In this document: one piece after another, positions 19,345 to 28,537 of the stretch
Numbering within the stretch: position 1 is the first letter of the stretch
Layout of the letters: every line of letters starts with the position of its first letter
Made by a program: the position numbers and the translations under genes
The notes under the pieces: model-generated
Told to the model about the DNA's origin: nothing
The model's database searches: none
Seen by the model: only the letters and a program-made list of their open reading frames with translations
Source of the DNA: Bacteroidetes bacterium UBA4414
Lineage (GTDB): Bacteria > Bacteroidota > Bacteroidia > Chitinophagales > Chitinophagaceae
Assembly (NCBI GenBank): GCA_002389765.1
Contig: DGQM01000026.1
Coordinates: 1,873 to 65,872, forward strand
Length of the DNA stretch: 64,000 bases
Direction of reading: 5' to 3'

Positions 19345-21009
19345 ATGAAGCAATTAATACTCGCTGCTCTTTTACTTGGCGCATCTGCCGCCAATGCACA
19401 AACACCTGTTTTCAAAACTGTTGACATCTACACAGGCGCTACCGGTAGCGACCCTTGGATAAAAGGCCCGCTGAATGGCAAGATGGTCATGAGTGCCGAA
19501 GCTGCGGCAACAGGCAACGAACTATACCTGTCTGACGGTACGCAAGCAGGCACCACATTGCTAAAAGAAATAACAGCAGGTCCATTAAACTCACAATACT
19601 TCAACAAGGGAGAATGTTTCATGAACGGGAAATTCTATTTCTCTGCAAAATCTGCTGCCGCAGGTTATGAATTATGGGTATCGGACGGTACTACTGCAGG
19701 CACTAACTTGCTGAAAGACATTAACCCGGGTGTAAATGACGGGCTGCTTGGCATTGCCAGTTTTACTGTATTTAATAACAAAATTTATTTTGCTGCATCA
19801 GATGGTGTTAAAGGTATTGAGTTGTGGGTGAGTGATGGCACTACTGCAGGCACACAATTGCTCAAAGACATCTATCCCGGTGTAAACGGTAGCGGCCCGT
19901 ATCACTTTCATGAATATAACAGCAAACTTTACTTCACGGCAGATGATGGTACAAATGGTACTGAATTATGGGCTACAGACGGGACAAGCCCCGGCACACA
20001 AATGGTAAAAGACATTAACCCGGGTGCCAATTCTTCCCTGAACAACATCAGAGGTTTTTTCAATTTCAATAATAAAATGTTTTTCGTTCCACAAACAGCA
20101 ACAGAAGGCTATGAAATGTGGTACACAGACGGCACTGCAAGCGGCACCCAAATGCTCAAAGACATCTTCCCCGGCACAGGCGCAGGAGCATGGGACGGTG
20201 CCGGATATGTAGAGCTAAATAACAAATTATATTTCTATGGCAACGACGGTGCTACAGGGGCAGAGCTATTTGTAACAGATGGTACGGCAGCAGGCACTAC
20301 CATAGTAACCGATATTATTGCCGGAAGCACCAGTAGCTCTCCATCCAACCTGACACTATACAACAACAAAATAGCTTTCATTGCAAAAAACACAACCAAC
20401 GGAAAAGAAGTATGGATGAGTGATGGCACCGCTTCGGGCACTTACATGCTGAAAGACATTTTTCCCGGCGCTACAACATCAGACCCAGGTTATCTTGTAA
20501 CCTACAAAGGCAAGCTCTACTTTGTGGCAGAACAAGTAGCCAATGACAGACAACTATGGCAAACAGACGGCACTGAGGCTAATACTAAAATTGTCGGCCC
20601 GCCTATATCGCCCAATGCCAATCCGCTCAACGACCCTTCGGGTATTGGGCTTGTGTACAATCCTGTTGACTCCAGCATGTACTTTGCAGCCAACTATGAT
20701 GGTACGGGCAATGAATTATGGATAATGACAGACACGTCCGCACCAACAGGCATCAGCAATACTAACAAAATATCATTCAGCATATACCCCAACCCAAGCG
20801 ATGGCATTTTTACTTTGCAGTTAGCTAATACCAATTTTCAACATGGCAGCATAACGGTGTATGATGTAACAGGAAAACTAGTGTATATGCAAAAAGAAAT
20901 ACCACATGCTACTATACACAACATAAAATTGGATGCTCCCAAAGGCAACTATATGCTGAAGCTGAAGTTGGATGATGCGTTGCTGACAAAGCAGATAGTA
21001 ATAGAGTAA
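19345..21009 (+). CDS. T9SS-sorted ELWVSDGT-repeat secreted protein, 554 aa
   Basis: Signal peptide MKQLILAALLLGASAANA. Residues about 45-450 are some eight tandem units of about 48 residues built around NG(T/K)ELW.(S/T)DGT..GT and LLKDI.PG, e.g. GYELWVSDGTTAGTNLLKDI and GTELWATDGTSPGTQMVKDI. Such ELWVSDGT repeats are common in surface proteins of this phylum and are predicted to form a beta-propeller. The C terminus (ISFSIYPNPSDGIFTLQLA, then GNYMLKLKLDDALLTKQIVI) is a T9SS sorting domain. Substrate or partner unknown. It sits between two copies of the same terminator hairpin. Confidence 0.85.
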   Translation: MKQLILAALLLGASAANAQTPVFKTVDIYTGATGSDPWIKGPLNGKMVMSAEAAATGNELYLSDGTQAGTTLLKEITAGPLNSQYFNKGECFMNGKFYFSAKSAAAGYELWVSDGTTAGTNLLKDINPGVNDGLLGIASFTVFNNKIYFAASDGVKGIELWVSDGTTAGTQLLKDIYPGVNGSGPYHFHEYNSKLYFTADDGTNGTELWATDGTSPGTQMVKDINPGANSSLNNIRGFFNFNNKMFFVPQTATEGYEMWYTDGTASGTQMLKDIFPGTGAGAWDGAGYVELNNKLYFYGNDGATGAELFVTDGTAAGTTIVTDIIAGSTSSSPSNLTLYNNKIAFIAKNTTNGKEVWMSDGTASGTYMLKDIFPGATTSDPGYLVTYKGKLYFVAEQVANDRQLWQTDGTEANTKIVGPPISPNANPLNDPSGIGLVYNPVDSSMYFAANYDGTGNELWIMTDTSAPTGISNTNKISFSIYPNPSDGIFTLQLANTNFQHGSITVYDVTGKLVYMQKEIPHATIHNIKLDAPKGNYMLKLKLDDALLTKQIVIE

Positions 21010-21031
21010 AGCATAAACAATATATAAACTA

Positions 21032-21057
21032 ACAGCCCTGCCGATTGGCAGGGCTGT
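21032..21057. terminator. Bidirectional hairpin terminator
   Basis: ACAGCCCTGCC (21032-21042) and GGCAGGGCTGT (21047-21057) form a perfect 11-bp stem with loop GATT, identical to the hairpin after katG. It lies between the converging genes at 19345 and 21064 and can serve both. Confidence 0.75.
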
Positions 21058-21063
21058 CGTTAT

Positions 21064-21765
21064 TTACACCAGCCTGTGCTTATTCAGAACAGCAAACACC
21101 TGCTCTTTATAGGTATTACCGATAGAGATGCTGTGCGCTTTGATGCGGATGGTATTACCGTCTACCTCGGTAATGCAGGCAAGATTTACGATATACGATT
21201 TCTGCACCCGCAGAAAGTTGGGGTATGGCGACAGTGTTTCCTCCAAGCTCTTCATGGTGCAGTGTATCAGCTTCTTACCATCTGTAGTATGTAACTGTAT
21301 ATAGTCTCGCAGGCTTTCGGCGTATAGTAGTTGGTTCAGGTCGATGCGTATCAGCTTACTATCTGCTTTTATAAACACAGTATTATCTGCAGGCATTGCA
21401 GTTGTTGTGATTTGCTGCAATGCATCATTCGCTTTTTGTATAGCTTTCAGAAAACGCTCAAAAGATATAGGCTTCAGCAGATAGTCTATCGCATTCAGTT
21501 CATAGCTTTCAATAGCATATTCTGTATAGGCAGTGGTAAAAATAACCAGCGGCGGATTTTTTAATGACCGCACAAAATCTACCCCAAGTACTTCGGGCAT
21601 ATTAATATCCAGCAGCAGCAAGTCTACAGGCTGCTTATTCAGTAGGGCGAAAGCCTCCAGCGCATTCCGACACTTGCCTACCAATTGCAAGCCGGGTATG
21701 CGGGCAATATATGTCTCCAGTATATCCTGTGCTATAGGCTCGTCATCTACTATCAGTATGCGCAT
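21064..21765 (-). CDS. LytTR-family response regulator
   Basis: Receiver domain at 1-120 with the acidic pair Asp8/Asp9, phosphoacceptor Asp53 in LLLLDINMP and conserved Lys98 in DYLLKPI. LytTR DNA-binding domain at about 135-230 (IDLNQLLYAESLRDYIQLHT, FLRVQKSYIVNLACITEVDG, NTIRIKAHSISIGNTYK). Starts 13 bases after the sensor kinase gene at 21779, so they form a two-component operon. LytTR proteins bind repeated short sites; the four half-sites at 22899-22973 are candidates. Confidence 0.93.
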   Translation of the reverse strand: MRILIVDDEPIAQDILETYIARIPGLQLVGKCRNALEAFALLNKQPVDLLLLDINMPEVLGVDFVRSLKNPPLVIFTTAYTEYAIESYELNAIDYLLKPISFERFLKAIQKANDALQQITTTAMPADNTVFIKADSKLIRIDLNQLLYAESLRDYIQLHTTDGKKLIHCTMKSLEETLSPYPNFLRVQKSYIVNLACITEVDGNTIRIKAHSISIGNTYKEQVFAVLNKHRLV

Positions 21766-21778
21766 TTTATATGGGATT

Positions 21779-22858
21779 TTAGAGCGTTACTTTTAGTTCT
21801 ACTACAAATGCATCACCATCGGGCGTTGCAACAATGGTATGTTTATCAGGATAAAGCAATTCCAAACGCTTGCGCAGATTGGCAAGCCCTATGCCGCCCT
21901 CAGTTGCACTACTACCGTTGGGTTTGTAATTATTACGGCTATGTATGGTTAGCACACTATCTTTTATAATAGCACTGTATTCTATAAAATACTTGTCTGT
22001 AATAACACGAGTTGCATGCTTAAACACATTTTCCAACACCGGCAACCACAGTAATGGCGGCACCATATATTCGCTGTCTGCTTCTATTACAAAACGAAAA
22101 TCATCGTTGGCAGGCAGGCGCAGCAATTCCAGATTGATGTATGCCTGCATAATTTCTTTTTCCTTTTCAAAAGACACCCGTTCCGTATCCGACTCATAGA
22201 GCATATATCGTAGTATAGAAGATAAACGCAGTATGGCATCGGGCGTAGTATCTGCTTTCTTCAGCGAAAGGCCATAGAGATTATTCAGCGTATTGAAAAG
22301 AAAATGCGGGTTTACCTGGCTTTTCAAAAAATGCAGCTCTGTTTCTACCTGTTTGCGTTGTACGGCCTCCAGTGCTTTTTGCTGGCGGGCATAGTCATTC
22401 ATATACCATGCAGTGCTTAGTATAAACAACCAAACCGTGAGCCCCCAGAAGCAACTATTTATCTCATACAATATCTGCTCTGCTGTGCGCGATGTATCTA
22501 CAACCGTAGAAAACACACTGATGTGGTGAATACGCAACAAAGGATACCGCACCAACAATACCTTTACGGCAAAAATAAAAATGGTAGCTGTAACCAATGT
22601 AAGCAGTGCGGCTCGCCATGTATATGCTTTATATTTTTTAGGACGCATATATGCAGGCATCAGCCACAGATTATTTACATAGGTATAGGCCATCAGTATA
22701 GAAGTGGTAACGGCTATACCCAACATGTAAACAGAAGGTGTATAAATCTTGTTCTGTGCATCATTATTCCACACTATATATACCATCGCAGCCCAAAACA
22801 GGATATTCCTGACAAGGCGGCTGTTGATGATATTAAATATTCGTGCCGATGGTTTCAT
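21779..22858 (-). CDS. LytS-type sensor histidine kinase (His_kinase family)
   Basis: 359 residues. The first 155 hold four to five membrane helices without a large extracellular domain. The kinase signature QVNPHFLFNTLNNLYG places the phosphorylated His at residue 185. A short HATPase domain follows with PPLLWLPVLENVFKHA (N box) and GGIGLANLRKRLELLYP (G box). It is first in an operon with the LytTR regulator. Kinases of this type signal from the cell envelope. The start is the ATG at 22858. Confidence 0.92.
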   Translation of the reverse strand: MKPSARIFNIINSRLVRNILFWAAMVYIVWNNDAQNKIYTPSVYMLGIAVTTSILMAYTYVNNLWLMPAYMRPKKYKAYTWRAALLTLVTATIFIFAVKVLLVRYPLLRIHHISVFSTVVDTSRTAEQILYEINSCFWGLTVWLFILSTAWYMNDYARQQKALEAVQRKQVETELHFLKSQVNPHFLFNTLNNLYGLSLKKADTTPDAILRLSSILRYMLYESDTERVSFEKEKEIMQAYINLELLRLPANDDFRFVIEADSEYMVPPLLWLPVLENVFKHATRVITDKYFIEYSAIIKDSVLTIHSRNNYKPNGSSATEGGIGLANLRKRLELLYPDKHTIVATPDGDAFVVELKVTL

Positions 22859-22898
22859 AGCTGCAAGTAATAAAGATAATACCTAATGAGCGCTCCAT

Positions 22899-22973
22899 TT
22901 AGACAAAACAGTTTTTTTCTTCGACAAAATGATGGTGTTTCTTTTTGTCGAAAATACAGATGGGTTTGTCTAA
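22899..22973. promoter_or_regulatory. Four-half-site nested dyad between LytS/LytTR and serine hydrolase genes
   Basis: Outer arms TTAGACAAA (22899-22907) and TTTGTCTAA (22965-22973) and inner arms TTCGACAAAA (22920-22929) and TTTTGTCGAA (22943-22952) are both perfect inverted pairs. Successive half-sites are about 21-22 bases apart, two helical turns. They fill the spacer between the divergent genes at 22858 (minus) and 23034 (plus), so one regulator could control both. Confidence 0.6.
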
Positions 22974-23033
22974 TAGATTTGTTGAAGGCATGGGCAGTTT
23001 GTTGTTTTGCTTCATCAAAAAACCTGATACTGT

Positions 23034-24416
23034 ATGAAGAAACTGATACTGTCGCTATCGCTTGCTTTCGCTGCACTGGCATCGCAGGCGCAAATACCGC
23101 AAGCATTTGCCAACCACCTGCAATACATGCTGGATAGCCTGTGTGCTAAGAACAAGGTGAAAGGCGTATCTGCTGCCGTACTGGTACCCGGTATGGGTGT
23201 GTGGAAAGGTAGCTACGGTGTATCTCATGATGCTATTAAGATAACGCCCGATACATGGTTACCTATTGGCAGTAATACCAAAACATTTACCGCTGCCATT
23301 ATGCTGCAACTGCAACAGGAAGGCAAGCTGGACCTTGATGACAGCATAGGCACATGGATAAAAAATGTACCGAATGTAAACGGGCAGATAACCATCCGCC
23401 AGATGCTGAACCATACGAGTGGCATATATAACTTCACGAACAATCCTGCATTTTCTGCTGCGCTGAATACAGACTATACAAAATTCTGGCAACCGGAAGA
23501 CGATCTTCAGTTCATCAACTCGCCAAGCTTCTCTCCGGGCGCGGGTTGGGAATACAGCAATTCGGGCTACATACTGGCAGGTATGATCATCAGCAAAGTG
23601 CTGAACGAGCCCTACCACGAGGCGCTTAATAACAGAATTCTTACACCACGCAATTATCAGCATACCATATTGTTTCCGCAGCAATCATTGGGCGGCAGCG
23701 TACCACATGGATGGTCTACAGCTGCATCGGGCGGTAGCAAGCTGGAAGATATACAAGTAGAATATGGATATGACATTACCGCATTCCAGAGTATGGCACA
23801 CTCAGCAGGGGCTATTATATCTACAGCAGAAGACAATGTACACTTCTGGGACGACCTGATGACGGGCAAAATCATCAATACCACATCGCTGAATGAGATG
23901 ATGACGACCGTATCTATGGGTGGCGGCGCCAACACATATGGCTTAGGCGTATTCAGATACCCTAATACAAACGGGCGCGTAGTGTATGCCCACGGCGGCA
24001 CTTGCTTTGGCTACATCAACGAAAACCTGCGCGATTCGCTGAGCGGCATCTGCATCACGCTATTATCAAACCAAGACAGCATCAATAACAGCTTACTCTT
24101 TCAACGCATACTATTACCACTACACCGTTACACAACCAAGTTTCCTACTGCAGAGGTGGCAAACATCAACTATGCAGACGATATAAAAATATACCCCAAC
24201 CCTGCGAAAGATATAGTGAACATATCCCTGAACAACCCATCCGGCAAAACAAACATTGCGGTGTATGACGTGACGGGCAGAGTTGTATTGCAACAGGCTG
24301 CCATAAGCGGCAACAATACAATAGCTGTCTCGTCGCTTTCGCCGGGCATATATACCATACGCATCACAGACAACAACCTTATAATGCTTACCCGTAAACT
24401 TGAAGTAGCACCATAA
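23034..24416 (+). CDS. Secreted serine hydrolase (beta-lactamase/PBP-like) with T9SS sorting domain
   Basis: Signal peptide MKKLILSLSLAFAALASQA. The hydrolase domain (about 25-375) has all three motifs of the class C beta-lactamase/DD-peptidase fold: Ser80-x-x-Lys83 in PIGSNTKTF, Tyr174-Ser-Asn in WEYSNSGY, and His320-Gly-Gly in YAHGGTCFGY. The last 75 residues (INYADDIKIYPNPAKDIVNI, LSPGIYTIRITDNNLIMLTR) are a T9SS sorting domain, so the enzyme is exported and probably surface-bound. The substrate (peptide, ester or beta-lactam) cannot be told. Divergent from the LytS/LytTR operon across the shared dyad at 22899. Confidence 0.9.
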   Translation: MKKLILSLSLAFAALASQAQIPQAFANHLQYMLDSLCAKNKVKGVSAAVLVPGMGVWKGSYGVSHDAIKITPDTWLPIGSNTKTFTAAIMLQLQQEGKLDLDDSIGTWIKNVPNVNGQITIRQMLNHTSGIYNFTNNPAFSAALNTDYTKFWQPEDDLQFINSPSFSPGAGWEYSNSGYILAGMIISKVLNEPYHEALNNRILTPRNYQHTILFPQQSLGGSVPHGWSTAASGGSKLEDIQVEYGYDITAFQSMAHSAGAIISTAEDNVHFWDDLMTGKIINTTSLNEMMTTVSMGGGANTYGLGVFRYPNTNGRVVYAHGGTCFGYINENLRDSLSGICITLLSNQDSINNSLLFQRILLPLHRYTTKFPTAEVANINYADDIKIYPNPAKDIVNISLNNPSGKTNIAVYDVTGRVVLQQAAISGNNTIAVSSLSPGIYTIRITDNNLIMLTRKLEVAP

Positions 24417-24439
24417 AACTCAAGTATGAGAGTCGGTAA

Positions 24440-24466
24440 AAAGCCCCTGCGTCTGCGGGGGCTTTA
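24440..24466 (+). terminator. Rho-independent terminator
   Basis: AAAGCCCCTGC and GCGGGGGCTTT pair (one G-T wobble) around a GTCT loop, followed by ATTTATATATA. It closes the serine hydrolase unit 24 bases after its stop. Confidence 0.8.
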
Positions 24467-24523
24467 TTTATATATACGTAAGCAATAGTATCCCTACCTT
24501 TAACATCTCTAATCAGGATAGTT

Positions 24524-25135
24524 ATGAAAGAATTTTGGGATAGCCGATACAGCGATGCGGAATATGTATATGGAGAAGAGCCGAATGAATATGTAAAACA
24601 ACAACTGGCAAAATACCCAGTAGGCAAGGCTTTGTTCCCTGCCGATGGCGAAGGACGCAATAGTGTATATGCCGCTACATTAGGTTGGGATGCTTATGCA
24701 TTCGATATTAGCAGCGAGGGGCAAAGCAAAGCGCTAGCACTGGCTGCAAAAAAGCAAGTAACCATTCACTACGATGTTTGTGGTGTGGAAGAAACAAAAT
24801 ATGCACCCGCATCTTTCGATGCGATGATACTATCCTACTCCCATTTTCCCGCAGCACTGAAGCCTGCCTTCTACCAACAACTGAATAGCTATATGCGCAG
24901 TGGTGCGGTAGTTATAATGGAAGTCTTCAGCAAAAACCACACGAAGTATCAGCAGGAAAATGAAAATGCAGGTGGCCCCAAAGACCAAGGCATGATGTAT
25001 AACGAAGCAGAAATACGCAGCCTGTTTGCAGACTATGATGTAGTAGAACTACAAGAGTTGCACATTCAACTGAACGAAGGCAGCTATCATAGTGCTATGT
25101 CTTGTGTGCTGCGCTTTACTGGTGTGAAGCGGTAG
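24524..25135 (+). CDS. Class I SAM-dependent methyltransferase (TehB/thiopurine-like)
   Basis: 203 residues starting MKEFWDSRYSDAEYVYGEEP, the typical opening of small methyltransferases of the TehB/UbiE type. The first SAM motif is degenerate here: ALFPADGEGRNSVYAATLGW takes the place of LD.GCG.G, a form seen in the TehB-like group, followed by the acidic loop AYAFDIS. FDAMILSYSHFPAAL is the motif IV/post-I region. The substrate is unknown; members often methylate small or toxic molecules. Stand-alone gene. Confidence 0.8.
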   Translation: MKEFWDSRYSDAEYVYGEEPNEYVKQQLAKYPVGKALFPADGEGRNSVYAATLGWDAYAFDISSEGQSKALALAAKKQVTIHYDVCGVEETKYAPASFDAMILSYSHFPAALKPAFYQQLNSYMRSGAVVIMEVFSKNHTKYQQENENAGGPKDQGMMYNEAEIRSLFADYDVVELQELHIQLNEGSYHSAMSCVLRFTGVKR

Positions 25136-25142
25136 ACTTGTA

Positions 25143-25172
25143 TTGACATTTCGTCTTGTAACAATATATTTG
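25143..25172 (+). promoter_or_regulatory. Bacteroidota-type promoter for the lipoprotein gene at 25193
   Basis: TTG at 25143-25145 and TATATTTG at 25165-25172 are separated by exactly 19 bases, matching the TTG-N19/20-TAnnTTTG consensus of the phylum. The ATG follows 20 bases after the -7 box. Confidence 0.65.
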
Positions 25173-25192
25173 TGGCTCCAAACTAGTAGACA

Positions 25193-26005
25193 ATGCCCTT
25201 GAACAAAAAACTAATACTTGCATGCATAGCCGTGCTCTCTATTACAGCAGGTTGTAAAAAAGACAAAGAACCGGAAAAAGTAGACGAGTCTAAATTGTTT
25301 AAAATCTATAACAATTCCGGTGCTACAATTAATCTGAAAATATATCGCAACTCAGATGACTTTAGCAATGACATAAATCCTGCAATAAATACACGTTTTG
25401 ACAATGGACAGTTCATATATCTGGACCCTACAGAGTATGATGTTTCAAAATACTATTTTGCAGACTACTACAATGATGACTTTACTACAACAAATTGGGG
25501 AGTTATATACAGACCTGATGGATTGTCTAGCATATCCCTCAAAATAAATGCGGGAGGTAATGTAACATTCTACAGAAGCTCATATTGTGATGCTCGCCCT
25601 ATATTACTAAAAAACAATAAGCCAAGCACTTGGAAAGCTGTAGATGCTTTTTCCGGACGCACAGGTGTACGCATATGGGACACATTAAGTAGCGACAAAA
25701 AAAACTACAGACTTGAATGCAAAAGAGATATTATAAAACTCCTACGAATAATCGGAACAGACTCTATAGGCATAACTTATAGCGTATCAGCAAGTGCTTT
25801 CTCTCAGCCGGAAGGAGCAAGTATTTTTCATAGTGAACTCGTGAGCATTAATAATAGTGCAAACACTTTAATCTACAACTATACCAAACCATATATCGGC
25901 GACCCTAAAGTCTTCAACTTTCCCGGCGCTACAGGCACAAAAGATACAATTATGATACAAGACCCGTATTATATGAACTTTTACATGATGGTAAGGCAGC
26001 AATAA
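25193..26005 (+). CDS. Lipoprotein of unknown function, 270 aa
   Basis: The N terminus MPLNKKLILACIAVLSITAG with CKKDKEPEK gives a clear lipobox (Cys21). The body has no catalytic motif. It contains KLFKIYNNSGATINLKIYRN and later many Asn, Asp and Tyr residues, like beta-rich surface domains. Preceded by the promoter at 25143-25172. It ends 8 bases before the stop of the converging gene at 26014. Function unknown. Confidence 0.65.
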   Translation: MPLNKKLILACIAVLSITAGCKKDKEPEKVDESKLFKIYNNSGATINLKIYRNSDDFSNDINPAINTRFDNGQFIYLDPTEYDVSKYYFADYYNDDFTTTNWGVIYRPDGLSSISLKINAGGNVTFYRSSYCDARPILLKNNKPSTWKAVDAFSGRTGVRIWDTLSSDKKNYRLECKRDIIKLLRIIGTDSIGITYSVSASAFSQPEGASIFHSELVSINNSANTLIYNYTKPYIGDPKVFNFPGATGTKDTIMIQDPYYMNFYMMVRQQ

Positions 26006-26013
26006 TAGCTGCC

Positions 26014-26694
26014 TTATTTTTTGCTCCAGTATTCCAACAAATTCAACGTATCGCTTTGCAGATATTCTCTGCGTACATATATAGAGTCAACATCTCTGTA
26101 CCATATCAGTTTACCCGACCACTTATCATTATATCTCGTGTACTCTACTGCATTCGACGGAACCAACTCATTACCATAAACACGCCTCAGGTACATTGTA
26201 TCTTTAAAGTTCAACCTGTCATCTTTTATCAGCATGATGGTATTAAAGTCTATAGCCTGCAATGCAAATGCTGTATCAACAGTTGCTCTGTTTATTAGCC
26301 TCGGCGGATCGTAATCGCTGTACTTTTTTATCCAATTGCGCATAGCCCCCATTTGCTTCCAGCCATCGGTAATAGTAAACGTATTTTGTGTTGTCACACC
26401 ATTTACGGTAAGCTTTACGGTATATGTACCAGGCTGTTTATACATGTGCCACATGGTATCATCTTCCGTTGATGTTTCACCATCACCAAAATCCCAGGTT
26501 CGGGCAGCATTAGCACCACTTAACGGTACAAACCATATATAGTTCGTAGTATACAAATATCCCTCTACCCTAAAAAAGCTAGAGTCTTTACCACTTGCAT
26601 GTACGATATTGGGTTTAGTTGGTTCTGCATTTTCTTTTTTGCACGCAGCTAATGCTACTAAAAAGCATACAGCGAAAAGGGTATTATGTTTCAT
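26014..26694 (-). CDS. PKD-domain lipoprotein, 226 aa
   Basis: Lipobox in MKHNTLFAVCFLVALAAC followed by KKENAEP (Cys18). Residues about 60-110 form a PKD domain with the family signature (TWDFGDGETSTEDDTMWHMY, KQPGTYTVKLTVNG). PKD folds are extracellular Ig-like modules. The C-terminal 110 residues have no recognised domain. Single gene on the minus strand. Function unknown, probably a surface or periplasmic lipoprotein. Confidence 0.75.
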   Translation of the reverse strand: MKHNTLFAVCFLVALAACKKENAEPTKPNIVHASGKDSSFFRVEGYLYTTNYIWFVPLSGANAARTWDFGDGETSTEDDTMWHMYKQPGTYTVKLTVNGVTTQNTFTITDGWKQMGAMRNWIKKYSDYDPPRLINRATVDTAFALQAIDFNTIMLIKDDRLNFKDTMYLRRVYGNELVPSNAVEYTRYNDKWSGKLIWYRDVDSIYVRREYLQSDTLNLLEYWSKK

Positions 26695-26732
26695 CAGGTT
26701 ATGTTATTGAGTCGCAAATATAGCATTGCTTT

Positions 26733-27104
26733 TTATTTCTTCTTTGCCGCAGCAGGTTCCGTCTCTTGTTGTATGCGGTATTTTACTATTTTCTTTACCA
26801 GTGCTGCGGGTATCTTTTTATCCAGCGGAAACTGTACTGCGCCTTTGGATGTTTTGTATTTACTCAGCTCTTCTGCAAACACCTCCATCGGTGATGCGGT
26901 TGGGTAAAAACCTACGTGCTTTGCATAGGCAGCAAAATATACCAACACTTTACCATTCAGTTTGTAGGCAGGCATATTGTAGCTTATCACTTCTTCGGCC
27001 TTTGGCACAGCAGCTTTTATAGCTGCTTGCAGTTCGTCTATACGTTCTATAGTTTGCTCAGGTATATCTTGCAGGTATTCGGCAACGGTGGTATATTTTT
27101 TCAT
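26733..27104 (-). CDS. DUF1801/YdhG-type small protein
   Basis: 123 residues matching the DUF1801 pattern: TVAEYLQDIPEQTIERIDEL, ISYNMPAYKLNGKVLVYFAA, YAKHVGFYPTASPMEVFAEE, then YKTSKGAVQFPLDKKIPAAL. Members are small soluble proteins, some described as iron-chaperone (frataxin-like) proteins. No signal peptide, so cytosolic. A lysine-rich tail (AAAKKK) ends the protein. Single gene. A second protein with a related domain is encoded at 46506. Confidence 0.85.
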   Translation of the reverse strand: MKKYTTVAEYLQDIPEQTIERIDELQAAIKAAVPKAEEVISYNMPAYKLNGKVLVYFAAYAKHVGFYPTASPMEVFAEELSKYKTSKGAVQFPLDKKIPAALVKKIVKYRIQQETEPAAAKKK

Positions 27105-27163
27105 AGTTCGTACATTCGTGCATATAAATATACAAAACTTAGCCGCCCTACAATTGAGCTTGC

Positions 27164-27955
27164 ATGAAACCTATACTCATTACACTTTTCATAACACTGC
27201 TACATATCGGTTGCATAGCACAGCCAATAGGCGCAGACTGCAATCCAAAACTTAATGACGCTGAAGCATTGCTTTGTAACAAACTATTCAGCCATACCGG
27301 TTTCGACTTCAAAGGCAAAACCATCATGTATGTTACCAATATAGGCGAGGATAAAACATACAGTGCCCAATACCTGCCTGCCACAAAAAAAGATTTCTTC
27401 AGATACAGCCAGCAAACTACAGACACCTTGTTGAAATACCACTTGGTGGTACTAAATGCAATTCAAAAAAATGAAACACCGGATATAGACGCAGTAGTTT
27501 TCTTCATGACACCAAACTTCAACAAAGATTTTAAAGGGAGCTGGGTAGATAAATCTATAAAACACTTCAAAGGCATTAAGCTCAACTTTCCTGATAATAT
27601 AGACCTTGCCGGAAATGACACGACAGAGAATATTACAATTGAAGATGCAAAATTCCTGAACAGCATATTTCGTTTTGAGCGCTATAGTTTCGATTTTACC
27701 AATAAAAAAATCGCCATAGTAGTTAAGCACAACGACAGCTATGCAATGCTATACAAGCACGACTACATGCAGTACTTAAAAACACATTTGAAAACACATT
27801 TCAGTATCCCTACAGATTGGTTGTATGTTCTCAATTCAATCAACAGAGCATCTACAGGCTACGATGCTGTAATTGTTGAATATGCAAAGCATGTAGACTT
27901 TGAAAATGTACTACAACTCATTACAACTTTTAAACCAACCATTAGCAGTAAATAA
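27164..27955 (+). CDS. Secreted hypothetical protein, 263 aa
   Basis: Signal peptide MKPILITLFITLLHIGCIA then Q; a Cys lies in the hydrophobic stretch but the -3 residue is His, so a lipobox is unlikely. The mature protein has GKTIMYVTNIGEDKTYSAQY and alternating beta and charged segments with no recognised motif. It is separated from the GNAT gene by 23 bases and may be co-transcribed. Function unknown. Confidence 0.6.
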   Translation: MKPILITLFITLLHIGCIAQPIGADCNPKLNDAEALLCNKLFSHTGFDFKGKTIMYVTNIGEDKTYSAQYLPATKKDFFRYSQQTTDTLLKYHLVVLNAIQKNETPDIDAVVFFMTPNFNKDFKGSWVDKSIKHFKGIKLNFPDNIDLAGNDTTENITIEDAKFLNSIFRFERYSFDFTNKKIAIVVKHNDSYAMLYKHDYMQYLKTHLKTHFSIPTDWLYVLNSINRASTGYDAVIVEYAKHVDFENVLQLITTFKPTISSK

Positions 27956-27978
27956 AAGTCTATTTTGCACGATATAGT

Positions 27979-28524
27979 ATGAACATCCACATAGAAACAC
28001 CCAGACTGATAATACGCGAGCTAAGGCCGGAAGATGCAACAGAGATGTATGTAATGGATAGCGACCCGGAGGTACACAAGTATCTGGGCAATAAGCCACT
28101 GACAGATATTGAAGAAGTGCGCAAAGTAATTGCTTTTGTAAGGCAACAATACACTGACAATGGAATAGGCCGCTGGGCGGTAACACTGAAAGATACCGGC
28201 GAGTTTATTGGCTGGACGGGCTATAAACGCTTTACAGAAACTGTCAATAACCATGTAAACCATCTTGACTTTGGCTATCGGCACATGCGCAAACACTGGG
28301 GAAAGGGCTATGCCTACGAGGCTGCAAAAGCTGCGCTGGACTATGGTATAGACGTAATGGGATTTAAAGATATCTATGCCATGACGGATGTAGACAACAA
28401 AGGCTCTCGCCGCATATTGGAGAAACTGGGCTTTGAATACATAGAGACTTTTGCCTTCGACGGACCTTCTGAAGAGTTTAAAGACCTGCCTGTAACATGG
28501 TATCAACTAACGGAAAGAAAATAA
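27979..28524 (+). CDS. GNAT-family N-acetyltransferase (RimJ/RimL-like)
   Basis: 181 residues with the RimJ/RimL pattern: IETPRLIIRELRPEDATEMY at the start, IGRWAVTLKDTGEFIGWTGY in the middle, and the acetyl-CoA loop FGYRHMRKHWGKGYAYEAAK (residues about 95-115). The protein would transfer acetyl from acetyl-CoA to an N-terminal or amino group of an unknown substrate. No signal peptide. A TATTTTGC element lies before the start. Confidence 0.9.
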   Translation: MNIHIETPRLIIRELRPEDATEMYVMDSDPEVHKYLGNKPLTDIEEVRKVIAFVRQQYTDNGIGRWAVTLKDTGEFIGWTGYKRFTETVNNHVNHLDFGYRHMRKHWGKGYAYEAAKAALDYGIDVMGFKDIYAMTDVDNKGSRRILEKLGFEYIETFAFDGPSEEFKDLPVTWYQLTERK

Positions 28525-28537
28525 CAGTTGCCGATTA

